Shown: positions 8,494-16,961, counted from the first letter of the stretch. The stretch: 64,000 nt of DNA from Phyllobacterium sp. T1293 (GCF_020731415.2 NZ_CP088273.1:2795001-2859000); one strand, 5' to 3'. Notes: generated by a model from the sequence alone, not told the origin. A program made the numbers and translations.

Positions 8494-8778
8494 TTACCAG
8501 AGCGTCACATACAGATCGTCCCAATCGGGATTGATGCTTTCGATCAGTTCGATCTTCCATTGGCGATACCAGCGCTTCAACGATTTCTCCCGCTGAATCG
8601 CATCGCCAATCCGCATATGCTCCTCATACCAGACAAGCCGTGTGCAACCATATTTCCATGCAAAACCGGGCGTATGTCCCTCGCGGTGCTGATAAATGCG
8701 TCCCTCAAGATCAGACGTCACGCCGATATAAAGCGTTCCCCGCTTATGATTTGTCAGAATGTAAACATACCCAGCCAC
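8494..8778 (-). CDS. Small GIY-YIG nuclease-fold protein
   Basis: A 94-residue single-domain protein of the UPF0213-type GIY-YIG family. The motif appears as GYVYILTN...LYIGVTSDLEGRIYQH, followed by the conserved Arg, the Glu-containing segment (AIQREKSLKRW) and the usual C-terminal end. The GTG at 8778 is preferred over an upstream ATG at 8901 because the family begins here and a good AAGGAG site precedes it. The fold cuts DNA in characterised relatives, but the role of these stand-alone copies is not known. It sits in a repeat-rich accessory stretch. Confidence 0.85.
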   Translation of the reverse strand: MAGYVYILTNHKRGTLYIGVTSDLEGRIYQHREGHTPGFAWKYGCTRLVWYEEHMRIGDAIQREKSLKRWYRQWKIELIESINPDWDDLYVTLW

Positions 8779-8795
8779 GCCAAGTCTCCTTGGCG
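8778..8795 (-). promoter_or_regulatory. Hairpin enclosing the ribosome-binding site of the GIY-YIG gene
   Basis: In the message, CGCCAAG-GAGA-CTTGGCG forms a perfect seven-pair stem with a GNRA-type loop. The AAGGAG ribosome-binding site spans the stem and loop, and the first base of the GTG start closes the stem. This should restrict initiation unless melted or bound by something. Confidence 0.55.
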
Positions 8796-8907
8796 AATTT
8801 TGGATGGGACTGATGATTTCGTAAATTCGACGAAAGGTGGAGATGTAGAAAACATAGCGGCTCTTTCTTCGTACATCGCAGAGTATGCCTCCCTCCGCCA
8901 TCCTTAG

Positions 8908-9012
8908 ATGTCTCTCATCTCCGTCATTCTCGCCCCCTTTCCGTCATCCAAAAACATCCCCCATCTCCGTCATCCTCGCCCCTTTCTCCGTCATCTTAAA
9001 GCATCCTCCTCT
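8908..9012. repeat. Degenerate tandem CCGTCAT repeats
   Basis: Several imperfect copies of a CTCCGTCATCCTCGCCCC-like unit run directly into the family D element at 9013. They resemble the outer end of a family D arm and are probably its decayed or slipped copies. Confidence 0.55.
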
Positions 9013-9131
9013 CCGTCATCCTCGGGCTTGACCCGAGGACCCACCTCTAGAAACCTCTGGAATGCGCAGCACTTGGTGCAAATGAGGTGCTCCTCAGTCG
9101 TGGGTCCTCGGGTCAAGCCCGAGGATGACGG
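9013..9131. repeat. Palindromic repeat family D, copy 1
   Basis: Perfect 31-base inverted arms at 9013-9043 and 9101-9131 (core CTCGGGCTTGACCCGAGGAC) enclose a 57-base middle. The same arms occur at 10071-10101 and 10155-10185. The middle of copy 2 is related in the opposite orientation (shared GCATTCCAG). Such elements are common in alphaproteobacterial intergenic DNA. Confidence 0.9.
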
Positions 9132-9161
9132 TAAAGGGAGAGAGGAGTGAGCCGCTCCACT

Positions 9162-9437
9162 TCACCCCGCTTCCCGGCGCTGCAACTCCCGGCGCACGCG
9201 CCGCCAGATACCCTGCTGGGGCACATCACAACGGCGCCATGCGCAGTCTTCCTCGATATAGGCCCGATGGGCGGCGCGCGGACCATGCTCTGCAATCAAC
9301 TGATCGACCATCCCGTCGATTTTCTCCTTCGGGATCAAGCGCGGCTTTATGGAAAACTCCCACGCATCAAACAGAAAAATACCCCAGATGGGAGAGGTGA
9401 AAATCCCAAAAATGAACCATTCCGAAAAACAATACAT
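9162..9437 (-). CDS. Small conserved-looking membrane-associated protein, unknown function
   Basis: A 91-residue protein starting at the ATG at 9437; a TTG at 9455 is a weaker alternative. Residues 3-25 are hydrophobic (FSEWFIFGIFTSPIWGIFLF) and are followed by a charged region, IKPRLIPKEKIDGMVDQLIAEHG, and an Arg-rich C-terminus. I do not recognise a named family. One N-terminal membrane anchor with a cytoplasmic tail is the likely topology. It is divergent from the Xre regulator at 9522. Confidence 0.6.
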   Translation of the reverse strand: MYCFSEWFIFGIFTSPIWGIFLFDAWEFSIKPRLIPKEKIDGMVDQLIAEHGPRAAHRAYIEEDCAWRRCDVPQQGIWRRVRRELQRREAG

Positions 9438-9521
9438 AACCAAAGCTCTTAACAATAAGTAGTTTGCAATGGTTACATACTGTACCTAGACCAGCGGAAT
9501 TTGCCAGAACATTTTGTTCCT

Positions 9522-9857
9522 ATGGAACCACTCGCATCGAATCTCAAAAAGCGCGCAGCTGAACTCGGTATTTCCAACTCGGAAGCTGGCCGCCGGGCAG
9601 GTTTAAGTGAGCGAAGATATGGGCATTACATAGCCAATAGGCGCGAGCCTGATCTTGCAACGGTGGTTCGCATTGCCAAAGTCCTGGAAACGACACCGAA
9701 CAAACTGTTGTCATTCGGGGAGGATGCGAATGACCCTGAACCAATTGAGCGGCAACGTATCCGGGCTGCCATCAGGGTACTGTTACCCGACGATCTTGAG
9801 ACCGTTGCGATCATGGTCGAGGCTCTGGCAAGCAAGCGCTACAAGAGCGTGGAATAG
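9522..9857 (+). CDS. Small Xre-family helix-turn-helix regulator
   Basis: A 111-residue DNA-binding protein. Residues 4-60 form an Xre/Cro-type HTH (NLKKRAAELGISNSEAGRRA, then AGLSERRYGHYIANRREPDLATVVRI). The short C-terminal part (LPDDLETVAIMVEAL) may mediate dimerisation. The ATG at 9522 is preferred to a TTG at 9501. It stands alone between repeats; its target is unknown. Confidence 0.75.
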   Translation: MEPLASNLKKRAAELGISNSEAGRRAGLSERRYGHYIANRREPDLATVVRIAKVLETTPNKLLSFGEDANDPEPIERQRIRAAIRVLLPDDLETVAIMVEALASKRYKSVE

Positions 9858-9880
9858 ATTATTGGCAGCATTAACATAAT

Positions 9881-10275
9881 GCGTGGTTCGCCCTTCGGCA
9901 GGCTCAGGAAGCGCACCATGAGGGAGGGGGATGCAAGGCTGATTACAACGTCGCAGAACTTGGCTCCCCGCAATCCTTATCTCCGAAGACCACAGTGGCC
10001 CCATCCTCGGACCTCCCTCGCCGCCATCCCCGGATACATCCTTCACCGTCATCCCCGCATACATCCTTCACCGTCATCCTCGGGCTTGACCCGAGGACCC
10101 ACGGCAAAGAAGCACACGCGCGTCGCCCCGGAGCATTCCAGCTATTTTTAAAGGTGGGTCCTCGGGTCAAGCCCGAGGATGACGGAGAGGTGCGTTGCAG
10201 GGAGCCAAGGTCTGCAACGTTGGCGATTATCGTTGCATCCTCACTCTCCCTCATGGTGAGCTTGTCGAACCACGA
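9881..10275. repeat. Composite family A repeat interrupted by a family D element
   Basis: A left half (arm plus core, about 9881-9980) and a right half (core plus arm, 10194-10275) carry the same family A sequence in opposite orientations: the right core reads GGGAGCCAAGGTCTGCAACG and the left holds its complement. A complete family D palindrome (10071-10185) and short tandem units lie between them. This suggests insertion into, or recombination between, family A elements. Confidence 0.7.
10071..10185. repeat. Palindromic repeat family D, copy 2
   Basis: Perfect 31-base inverted arms at 10071-10101 and 10155-10185 are identical to copy 1 at 9013-9131. The middle region differs in length and is partly related in reverse orientation. 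Confidence 0.9.
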
Positions 10276-10307
10276 ACCACGCCCCACAACCCCGTCGCCA
10301 ACCCAGA

Positions 10308-10472
10308 TCAGCGGCGGGTCATCTCGCGGGCAATGCGGGTAAAATCGGCCTGCTTGATGCCGATATCGGCGCGGTCTGCCGGGCTCATGGCATTCAGCAA
10401 AGCCATGGCATTGCGGAAATCCTGATCCTTACGCCGACGCCCGCGCGTGGTGAAATCAAATATGAAGCTCAT
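10308..10472 (-). CDS. Small DUF1127-like protein
   Basis: A 54-residue protein starting at the ATG at 10472. An Arg-rich N-terminal part (TTRGRRRKDQ) is followed by a segment, MSPADRADIGIKQADFTRIARE, resembling the DUF1127 consensus (L-D-R-E-L-A-D-I-G-L-x-R-x-D-I). Proteins of this type in Rhizobiales are small, basic and sometimes bind RNA. Assignment is by motif only, and the ribosome-binding site is weak. Confidence 0.55.
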   Translation of the reverse strand: MSFIFDFTTRGRRRKDQDFRNAMALLNAMSPADRADIGIKQADFTRIAREMTRR

Positions 10473-10682
10473 TGGTGGTATCCGTGTCTCTGTTTTCTGG
10501 ACACAGGATAGTTCCACCCATCCGGATTGTGCAGTGCAATATTGGAATGGCAGGTATGTTCAGCGCTCTTGACCGGATATTTGGCACCTAAACTAAGTAA
10601 AGCCACGGGCATTTATTGAGAGCTACTTGCAGTAACTATCTTTGTCGTATTGAGATGTAAATTCACAGAGGGGTGCGAATCA

Positions 10683-11264
10683 ATGGCACATGCAAAACTA
10701 CATATTGATTTAAATCAGGGCATTATAGATGCAGACGGTGACGAGACCTTCGTCCTTTCTGTCTACAACGACTTCAAAAATATCATTGTAAGTAAAGCGA
10801 CCATACCAGCGGTCGTTAGTGTTGTTGAAAAAGCTGGACATCAAGACAATACATTGCAGTCAAATTCCAAAACAAAAAGCAAAACCAAAAAAACCATAAG
10901 TAAGAAAACAGCGGTGGGTACGGGGGAAGCGGTGGGAATCTCATCACATAAGCCATCGCTCGTAAAATCCCTAAACCTCTCCGATCTTACTGAATTCATT
11001 TCAAAATATGAACCAAAAAACAACGCAGACGCTATTTTACTTTTTACGAAATTCCTAGATGAAAAACTCTCAATAACGCCATGTACTGTTGATCAAATTT
11101 ACACGTGCTTTCTGCACATAAAAAGGAAGATTCCGAAGGCTTTCGGACAGTCTTTTATTGATGCTCGAGGAAACTCCTACGGATACATTGACTTTACCAA
11201 TACTGCTGACATCACGATAACCACAATTGGCCTGAACCGTATAAATCACGAGCTTGAAAAGTAA
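10683..11264 (+). CDS. Unknown protein of an AT-rich two-gene module (small N-terminal domain, Lys-rich linker, putative winged helix)
   Basis: A 193-residue protein with AGAGGGG before the ATG at 10683. Residues 1-37 (HIDLNQGIIDADGDETFVLS, then VYNDFKNIIVSK) resemble a short module with a G-x-x-x-F-V-x-x-x-Y-x-D-F pattern that I recall only loosely from uncharacterised multi-domain proteins. Residues 56-80 form a Lys/Ser/Thr-rich linker (KTKSKTKKTISKKT). The C-terminal ~95 residues look like a winged-helix domain (TVDQIYTCFLHIKRKIPKAF). Codon use is markedly AT-richer than in neighbouring genes. It ends 11 bases before the HEPN-motif gene. Function is unknown; a regulatory or antitoxin-like partner is a possibility. 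Confidence 0.7.
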   Translation: MAHAKLHIDLNQGIIDADGDETFVLSVYNDFKNIIVSKATIPAVVSVVEKAGHQDNTLQSNSKTKSKTKKTISKKTAVGTGEAVGISSHKPSLVKSLNLSDLTEFISKYEPKNNADAILLFTKFLDEKLSITPCTVDQIYTCFLHIKRKIPKAFGQSFIDARGNSYGYIDFTNTADITITTIGLNRINHELEK

Positions 11265-11275
11265 ACTAACTCAAA

Positions 11276-12025
11276 ATGTCAGCGGATCGTTTCTACAATT
11301 CACTCAAGAACGCGACTGAAATAAATGAGCGAGATCTTGTATCGTTCTTTGTTTATCACCTCACTGTCGAACTTGGGCATCGTGTTGCGACGTCAAAGGC
11401 GGTCGGAGAATGCTTTGCCGCCTGTGATCTAACCATCCCGAAGAGACTTTCCTCATATCTATCGGAAGGCGTGACAAACAAACCACAGAGATATGTAAAG
11501 GTGTTAACTGGTTATCGTCTTCAAAAGCAATTTGGTAACGAAATTTCTGAAGGATTGGGCTCAGCTCGCACGGTAACTCAAACGAGCGTAGAACTACGAA
11601 AACTGGAACACTCTTTACCTGAAGGGCCTAAAAAGAACTTTCTAACCGAGATGATCGACTGTTTTGAGATTAGTGCCAACCGCGCAGCTATAGTGATGTG
11701 CTGGATGCTCACAGTTGATCATATGTTTGACCATGTATTTAATCGTAAACTGGTGCAATTTAATATCGCATTAGCAGCAAACCCGCAGGGAAAACTGAAA
11801 TGCATTAATTCCCGAGATGACCTATCCGAATTAAAGGAAGGCAAATTTATCGAATTATGTAGAACCGCCCTTATTATTTCTAATGATGTTAGAAAGATCT
11901 TAGAAGACGCTTTAGGTGCACGAAATTCATGTGCCCATCCATCAAATATTGTTGTTCCCCGCAGTAAGGTCATAGCCCTGATAGAAGACTTAATCCAGAA
12001 TGTTGTACTTAAATACGACGATTGA
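11276..12025 (+). CDS. Putative HEPN-domain protein with N-terminal winged-helix-like region
   Basis: A 249-residue protein. Residues ~15-90 look like a winged-helix domain (ERDLVSFFVYHLTVELGHRV, ending in GYRLQKQFG) related in pattern to the C-terminus of the preceding gene. The C-terminal ~130 residues are helical and contain ARNSCAHPSN, an R216-x4-H221 motif placed as in HEPN RNases, preceded by KILEDALGAR. HEPN proteins often act as RNA-cutting toxins in toxin-antitoxin, abortive-infection or CRISPR-linked systems. The gene is AT-rich, in an accessory region beside repeats, and co-directional with its partner. RNase activity and a defence role are inferred. Confidence 0.7.
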   Translation: MSADRFYNSLKNATEINERDLVSFFVYHLTVELGHRVATSKAVGECFAACDLTIPKRLSSYLSEGVTNKPQRYVKVLTGYRLQKQFGNEISEGLGSARTVTQTSVELRKLEHSLPEGPKKNFLTEMIDCFEISANRAAIVMCWMLTVDHMFDHVFNRKLVQFNIALAANPQGKLKCINSRDDLSELKEGKFIELCRTALIISNDVRKILEDALGARNSCAHPSNIVVPRSKVIALIEDLIQNVVLKYDD

Positions 12026-12031
12026 TTGCCT

Positions 12032-12241
12032 CTACCACCCCACCTGTTCGGCTTCGTCGACCGTCAGTGGTTTGATACCCGGTGCTAATGGCTCGGGTTT
12101 TTCATCCTGAATGACAGGGGCTGCAGGGGTGGGTTGCCGGGCCGTGGTGCAGGCGGCAACGCAGGCAAGAGTGCAGATAAGAAGCGTGCCAAAGGCAAAC
12201 ACCCGCGCCAAAGCGCGGGTGAGCCTGAAAACATCTGCCAT
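12032..12241 (-). CDS. Small putative lipoprotein
   Basis: A 69-residue protein starting at ATG 12241, with a basic N-terminus, a hydrophobic stretch (VFAFGTLLICTLACVAAC) and a lipobox ending at Cys31. The Pro-rich remainder (PTPAAPVIQDEKPEPLAPGI) would be periplasmic. A perfect nine-pair hairpin (12200-12221, CACCCGCGC/GCGCGGGTG) lies within its early codons. It follows lepA by 35 bases on the same strand. Function is unknown. Confidence 0.55.
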   Translation of the reverse strand: MADVFRLTRALARVFAFGTLLICTLACVAACTTARQPTPAAPVIQDEKPEPLAPGIKPLTVDEAEQVGW

Positions 12242-12276
12242 GTCTGAAAAGCCGGTTTTCACGTTTTCCAGTAGGA

Positions 12277-14085
12277 TCAGTTATCGCTCATCTTCAGGGC
12301 CTGAATAAAGGCTTCCTGCGGGATTTCGACCTTGCCGAACTGGCGCATGCGCTTTTTGCCTTCCTTCTGCTTTTCCAGAAGCTTGCGCTTGCGCGAGACG
12401 TCGCCGCCATAGCACTTTGCCGTCACGTCCTTGCGCAGGGCCGAGATGGTTTCGCGCGCGATCACCGTGCCGCCAATGGCCGCCTGAATCGGGATCTTGA
12501 ACATGTGCTTGGGGATGAGGTCTTTCAGCTTTTCGCACAGATCACGCCCGCGCTTTTCGGCGGCGGCGCGATGCACCATCATCGACAGCGCATCGACAGG
12601 CTCGCCATTGACCAGCACCGACATTTTGACGAGGTTGCCCTCGCGGTAATCGGACAGGTGATAATCGAACGAGGCATAGCCCTGACTGATGGATTTCAGG
12701 CGGTCGTAGAAATCGAACACCACTTCGTTGAGCGGCAGGTCGTAAGTGACCATGGCGCGCTTGCCGACATAGTTGAGATCGATCTGGATGCCGCGCCGAT
12801 CCTGACACAGTTTCAGGATCGAGCCGAGATAATCATCAGGGGTGAGGATCGTTGCGCGAATCCACGGCTCCTCGATGGAGGCGATCTTCATCACCTCGGG
12901 CATGTCAGCGGGGTTGTGCAACTCCTTCTGCGTGCCATCGGTCATGTTGAGCTTGTAGACCACGCTTGGCGCGGTGGCGATGAGATCAAGGTTGAACTCA
13001 CGCTCCAGCCGTTCCTGAATGATTTCAAGATGCAAAAGCCCAAGGAAGCCGCAGCGGAAACCGAAGCCGAGCGCCGCAGAGCTTTCCATTTCGAAGGAGA
13101 ACGAGGCATCGTTGAGGCGCAGGCGGCCCATGGCGGCGCGCAAATCCTCAAAGTCAGCCGCATCAACCGGGAAGAGGCCGCAGAACACCACGGGTTGCGC
13201 CGGCTTGAAACCGGGCAGGATGCTATCGGTCGGGCGCTTATCCTCGGTGATGGTATCGCCGACGCGGGTGTCGGCCACTTCCTTGATCGAGGCGGTGATG
13301 AAGCCGAATTCGCCGGGTCCAAGCTCATCCACAGCCAGCATTTTTGGCGTGAACACGCCTGTACGCTCAACCGGATATTTCGCGCCGGTGCCCATCATGC
13401 GGATGGTCTGGCCCTTTTTCAGGACGCCATCAATGATGCGCACGAGAACGATAACGCCGAGATAAGCATCGTACCAGCTATCAACAAGCATGGCTTTGAG
13501 CGGCTTGGTGCGGTCGCCTTCGCGCGGCGGCGGCAGCTGGTTGACGATGGCCTCAAGCACATCGGGAATGCCAAGGCCCGTTTTGGCCGAAATCAGCACG
13601 GCCTGGCTGGCATCAATGCCGATGACTTCTTCCACCTGCTCGCGGATACGCTCCGGCTCGGCGGCGGGAAGATCGACCTTGTTCAGCACCACGACAATCT
13701 CGTGGTTGTTGTCGATGGCCTGATAGACATTGGCAAGGGTCTGCGCCTCAACGCCCTGCGAGGCGTCAACGACAAGCAGCGAGCCTTCGCAGGCGGAAAG
13801 GGACCGCGACACCTCATAGGCAAAGTCGACGTGGCCGGGCGTATCAATCAGGTTGAGGATATAATCCTCGCCATTGTTCGCCTTGTATTTCAGCCGGACA
13901 GTCTGCGCCTTGATGGTGATGCCGCGCTCGCGCTCGATATCCATCGAGTCGAGGACCTGTTCCTTCATGTCGCGCAGCTCAAGCCCGCCTGTCTGCTGGA
14001 TCAGGCGGTCGGCAAGGGTGGATTTGCCATGGTCGATATGGGCGACGATGGAAAAATTACGAATATGGTCAAGTGGAGTGCTCAT
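12277..14085 (-). CDS. lepA: Translation elongation factor 4 (LepA)
   Basis: A full-length 602-residue ribosome-associated GTPase. The G1 motif is AHIDHGKST, the switch/G2 region [12 protein letters not shown]3 DTPGHVDF and G4 NKVDLP. The LepA-specific C-terminal domain with [21 protein letters not shown] is present. It helps remobilise stalled ribosomes. It is divergent from the PLD-fold gene. Confidence 0.97.
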   Translation of the reverse strand: MSTPLDHIRNFSIVAHIDHGKSTLADRLIQQTGGLELRDMKEQVLDSMDIERERGITIKAQTVRLKYKANNGEDYILNLIDTPGHVDFAYEVSRSLSACEGSLLVVDASQGVEAQTLANVYQAIDNNHEIVVVLNKVDLPAAEPERIREQVEEVIGIDASQAVLISAKTGLGIPDVLEAIVNQLPPPREGDRTKPLKAMLVDSWYDAYLGVIVLVRIIDGVLKKGQTIRMMGTGAKYPVERTGVFTPKMLAVDELGPGEFGFITASIKEVADTRVGDTITEDKRPTDSILPGFKPAQPVVFCGLFPVDAADFEDLRAAMGRLRLNDASFSFEMESSAALGFGFRCGFLGLLHLEIIQERLEREFNLDLIATAPSVVYKLNMTDGTQKELHNPADMPEVMKIASIEEPWIRATILTPDDYLGSILKLCQDRRGIQIDLNYVGKRAMVTYDLPLNEVVFDFYDRLKSISQGYASFDYHLSDYREGNLVKMSVLVNGEPVDALSMMVHRAAAEKRGRDLCEKLKDLIPKHMFKIPIQAAIGGTVIARETISALRKDVTAKCYGGDVSRKRKLLEKQKEGKKRMRQFGKVEIPQEAFIQALKMSDN

Positions 14086-14199
14086 GCGCGCGATTTAGCA
14101 GTGAACCGGCAAAACGCAAAGCGGGAAATGCAGGTACACCGTCACATGTCTGCATCGAACGTGCTATATTTTGCCCCTGTGCCACACACGGGGGATGTG

Positions 14200-15966
14200 A
14201 TGATGGACGAATTCTTCAATTTCAAAGAGACGAATGGGTTCCGCGTCAAGCTGTGGCGCGGCGAATATATGTGTCTGCTGGGCTTTGATGTGGATGCGCC
14301 GGAGGATGATTTTGTCGGCTTCGCGGTGGAATATAAGGAGCCGAAGGGCACGAAATTCCTCAATCTGCGCAACCGTATCGCCTTTGATTATGGCGAACCC
14401 GCCAAGAAGGCGGTGACGGGCGGCGGCAAGTTTCCCACGACGGAAGCGCCGCTGCAGATGTTCCGCTGGGTGCATTTTCCCTATGAGCCGCAGGACGGTA
14501 TCTACACCTATCGCATCACCAAGATGCATATGCCCGAAGATGGCAAGCTGGTGCGCGGCACGGTGATCGAGCTGCCGATCCGCTATGATGCCGTCACCTA
14601 TGACGGGTTTCTCGATATTGGCTTTACCCGCAACTTTGCCTCGTCGCAGGCTTTCGAGGACAAGAAAAAGCGGCTGCACCTGACCAATGACATCATCCCC
14701 GCCAATGCGGATGATGGTCTTGCCTTTGCGTCCAGTAAAGCCGAAATCGCCAAGACAGGCATTTATGACTGGCTGGGTTTTGAGGCGCACCGGCTGCTGT
14801 TCGGCTTTCTCGACTGGGCGGTGAAAGACCCGACCATCGAGGTCGATGCGCTTGCCTATGATCTGAACGAACCGGATTTTCTGGCGCAGCTGGAAAAGCT
14901 CGGCAGCCGCCTGCGTGTTATCATTGATGACTCTGGCGAGGTCGACAAGAAAACCGGCAAGGTGAAAAGGGGGCACGGAGCGCCCAGCAGCGGCGAGACG
15001 GCGGCGGCGGCGCGGCTTGCTATCAGCGCCGGGGCTGACAGGGTCAAGCGCGGGCATTTTCGCGGGCTGCAGCACAACAAGGTGCTGATCGCCAAGCGCA
15101 ATGGCGTGCCGGTGCGCGTGCTGGGCGGGTCGATGAATTTTTCGTTTCGCGGGTTTTACATTCAGGCCAACAATCTGTTCATCTTCGATGATGAAACGGT
15201 AGCAGGGCTGTTCGAGCAGATGTTCATGCTGGCCTTCACCGACATGGCGAATTTCCATAAAGACCCCTTTTCCAAGGTCTGGCATTCGGTCAAGCGCGAA
15301 GGCCGCCCGGCGGTGCATATCTGTTTCTCGCCGCACAAATCATCGGAGCTGTCGCTACAGCCAGTGGGCGGAGCCATCGATCAGGCCACATCCTCGGTGT
15401 TCTATTCCTTCGCTTTCATGAACCAGACGAAATCCGGCCCGGTGCGTGAGGCACTGGACCGGCTGATCAAGAAGCCGCTGTTCAGCTATGGCGTGGTCGA
15501 TAAGAAGGGCGGCATGGAAATCCAGAAGCCGAGCGGCGAGAACGGGCTGGTTGATTTCGCCTATCTCGCCAAGAATGCGCCGGAGCCGTTCAAGAGCGAA
15601 TGGTCAGGTGGTAGCGGCATCAATATTCACCACAAATTCGCGGTGGTGGATTTCGACAAACCAACGGCAAAGGTGTTTACCGGATCGAGCAATTTTTCGC
15701 CATCGGGCGAGATCGGCAATGGCGATCATCTCGTTATCATCGAAGACCAGCGGGTGGCGACAGCCTTCGCCATCGAGGCACTGCGCATGTTCGATCATCT
15801 GAACTTTCGCAACCGCATGCAGGTGGAAATTGCAACACAGCCCAAGAAGATAACGCTGAAAAAACCCAAGGCGATTTCTGGAGAGGCCAATGCGTGGTTT
15901 GACAAATTCTATGTGGCGGGCAGCCAACGAGAGCGGGACAGGTTGACCTTTTCGCGTCAGTCGTAA
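14200..15966 (+). CDS. Phospholipase D-like (HKD) domain protein
   Basis: A 588-residue cytoplasmic protein with no signal peptide and two PLD-type motifs. The first, near residue 292 (HNKVLIAK followed by GGSMNFS), has Lys where the canonical Asp should be. The second, near residue 480 (HHKFAVVD followed by GSSNFS), is complete. The first ~180 residues are an unrecognised N-terminal domain. Such proteins may be nucleases or phosphodiesterases. ATG 14200 is used, with GGGGG upstream; 14203 is equally possible. The frame stays open far upstream, but that part is only the antisense of lepA. The end overlaps cydB, on the opposite strand, by ten bases. Confidence 0.8.
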   Translation: MMDEFFNFKETNGFRVKLWRGEYMCLLGFDVDAPEDDFVGFAVEYKEPKGTKFLNLRNRIAFDYGEPAKKAVTGGGKFPTTEAPLQMFRWVHFPYEPQDGIYTYRITKMHMPEDGKLVRGTVIELPIRYDAVTYDGFLDIGFTRNFASSQAFEDKKKRLHLTNDIIPANADDGLAFASSKAEIAKTGIYDWLGFEAHRLLFGFLDWAVKDPTIEVDALAYDLNEPDFLAQLEKLGSRLRVIIDDSGEVDKKTGKVKRGHGAPSSGETAAAARLAISAGADRVKRGHFRGLQHNKVLIAKRNGVPVRVLGGSMNFSFRGFYIQANNLFIFDDETVAGLFEQMFMLAFTDMANFHKDPFSKVWHSVKREGRPAVHICFSPHKSSELSLQPVGGAIDQATSSVFYSFAFMNQTKSGPVREALDRLIKKPLFSYGVVDKKGGMEIQKPSGENGLVDFAYLAKNAPEPFKSEWSGGSGINIHHKFAVVDFDKPTAKVFTGSSNFSPSGEIGNGDHLVIIEDQRVATAFAIEALRMFDHLNFRNRMQVEIATQPKKITLKKPKAISGEANAWFDKFYVAGSQRERDRLTFSRQS

Positions 15967-16961
15967 CGCAGCTCGCTCGCCTTGCCGCCAAACACCCGGT
16001 AGGCAAAGATCGAATAACCGATAATGACGGGCAGCACGACGATGACGCCGACAAGGATGATGCCAAGGCTCTCGGGCGCGCTGGCAGCTTCGAAAATTGT
16101 CAGCCTGTCAGGCACCACATAGGGATAGAAGGAATAGGCAAGCCCGGTAAAGCCGAGGGCAAAAATGCCCGCCATCATGACGAATGGCAAGGCGGAATGC
16201 CTGTCATTGGCGGCGGGCAGATGATCAAGCACATACCAGAGCGCACCGAATAGCGATGCCGTAATGAGCGGCAGCGGTGCAAGCAGAATGATCTCCGGCA
16301 GTGAAAACCATTTGGCGAAAATGCGCGGGCTGGCGAGAGGCGTTGCCAGCGAGATCGCGATCATGCCGAGCGCGACAAAAACCAGCGAGCGGCGCATGAG
16401 CAGCACCGCTTTGTGTTGAAGCGCGCCTTCGGTTTTATGGATGATCCACGCAGCGCCAATCGCCGCATAGGAGGCGGTGAGGCAGAGCCCGACAAGCAGA
16501 CCAAAGAGAACGCCGGTCCATGATTGATCAAGCCCCAGAATATAGACGCCGAGCATATAGCCCTGCGCCATGGAAGCGGTGATCGAACCGGCATAAAAAG
16601 CGAAATTCCAGCGCGGCTTCACATGCAGATCAACCTTGGCGCGAAAATCAAAGGCGACACCGCGCAGGATCAGGCTGATCAGCATGATGACAACGGGGAT
16701 ATAAAGGGTCGAGAGGACAACGCCATGCGCAGCGGGAAAAGCCACCAGCAGCAGACCGATGGCCAGCACCAGCCATGTTTCATTGGCGTCCCAGAACGGA
16801 CCGATAGCGGCAACCATAGTGTCCCGTTCGGCATCATCAGTCCCGGCAAAGAGAATGCCGACACCGAGGTCGAAACCGTCAAGGATCACGTAAACAAGGA
16901 TCGAGAAGCCCATCAGCCCGGCAAAAATAAGGGGAAGAATGGTGGCTGCACTGTGGGTCAT
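15957..16961 (-). CDS. cydB: Cytochrome bd-type ubiquinol oxidase subunit II
   Basis: A 334-residue inner-membrane protein with about eight hydrophobic spans. The N-terminal LPLIFAGLMGFSILVYVILD and DGFDLGVGILF and the WDANETWLVLA motif identify CydB. The ATG at 16961 is chosen because the open frame further upstream is translated repeat DNA. CydB and CydA form a quinol oxidase that reduces oxygen to water. Absence of cydDC nearby and the short form of CydA suggest the cyanide-insensitive (CioAB-like) branch. A repeat separates it from cydA. Confidence 0.93.
   Translation of the reverse strand: MTHSAATILPLIFAGLMGFSILVYVILDGFDLGVGILFAGTDDAERDTMVAAIGPFWDANETWLVLAIGLLLVAFPAAHGVVLSTLYIPVVIMLISLILRGVAFDFRAKVDLHVKPRWNFAFYAGSITASMAQGYMLGVYILGLDQSWTGVLFGLLVGLCLTASYAAIGAAWIIHKTEGALQHKAVLLMRRSLVFVALGMIAISLATPLASPRIFAKWFSLPEIILLAPLPLITASLFGALWYVLDHLPAANDRHSALPFVMMAGIFALGFTGLAYSFYPYVVPDRLTIFEAASAPESLGIILVGVIVVLPVIIGYSIFAYRVFGGKASELRYD

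Larger units (their letters stand above)
9858..10307. other. 450-base gene-free interval filled with repeats
   Basis: The interval is occupied by two opposed family A half-elements, a family D element between them, and short tandem CCGTCATCCCCGCATACAT-like units at about 10020-10075. No coding frame is credible. Confidence 0.75.

Noticed and set aside
8908..9012. CRISPR-like array of CCGTCAT units
   Set aside because: Units are short, degenerate and irregularly spaced without spacers of constant length; there are no cas genes nearby.
10020..10075. CRISPR-like array next to the second family D repeat
   Set aside because: Only two or three imperfect units abut each other without spacers.
12505..14199. 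Long plus-strand open frame continuous with the PLD gene, which would make a >1100-residue protein
   Set aside because: It is the antisense of lepA, a certain gene, and the PLD family sequence begins only after 14200 with its own ribosome-binding region.
14164..15336. 390-residue minus-strand frame opposite the PLD gene
   Set aside because: Its composition is that of an antisense shadow; the plus-strand frame carries recognisable HKD motifs.
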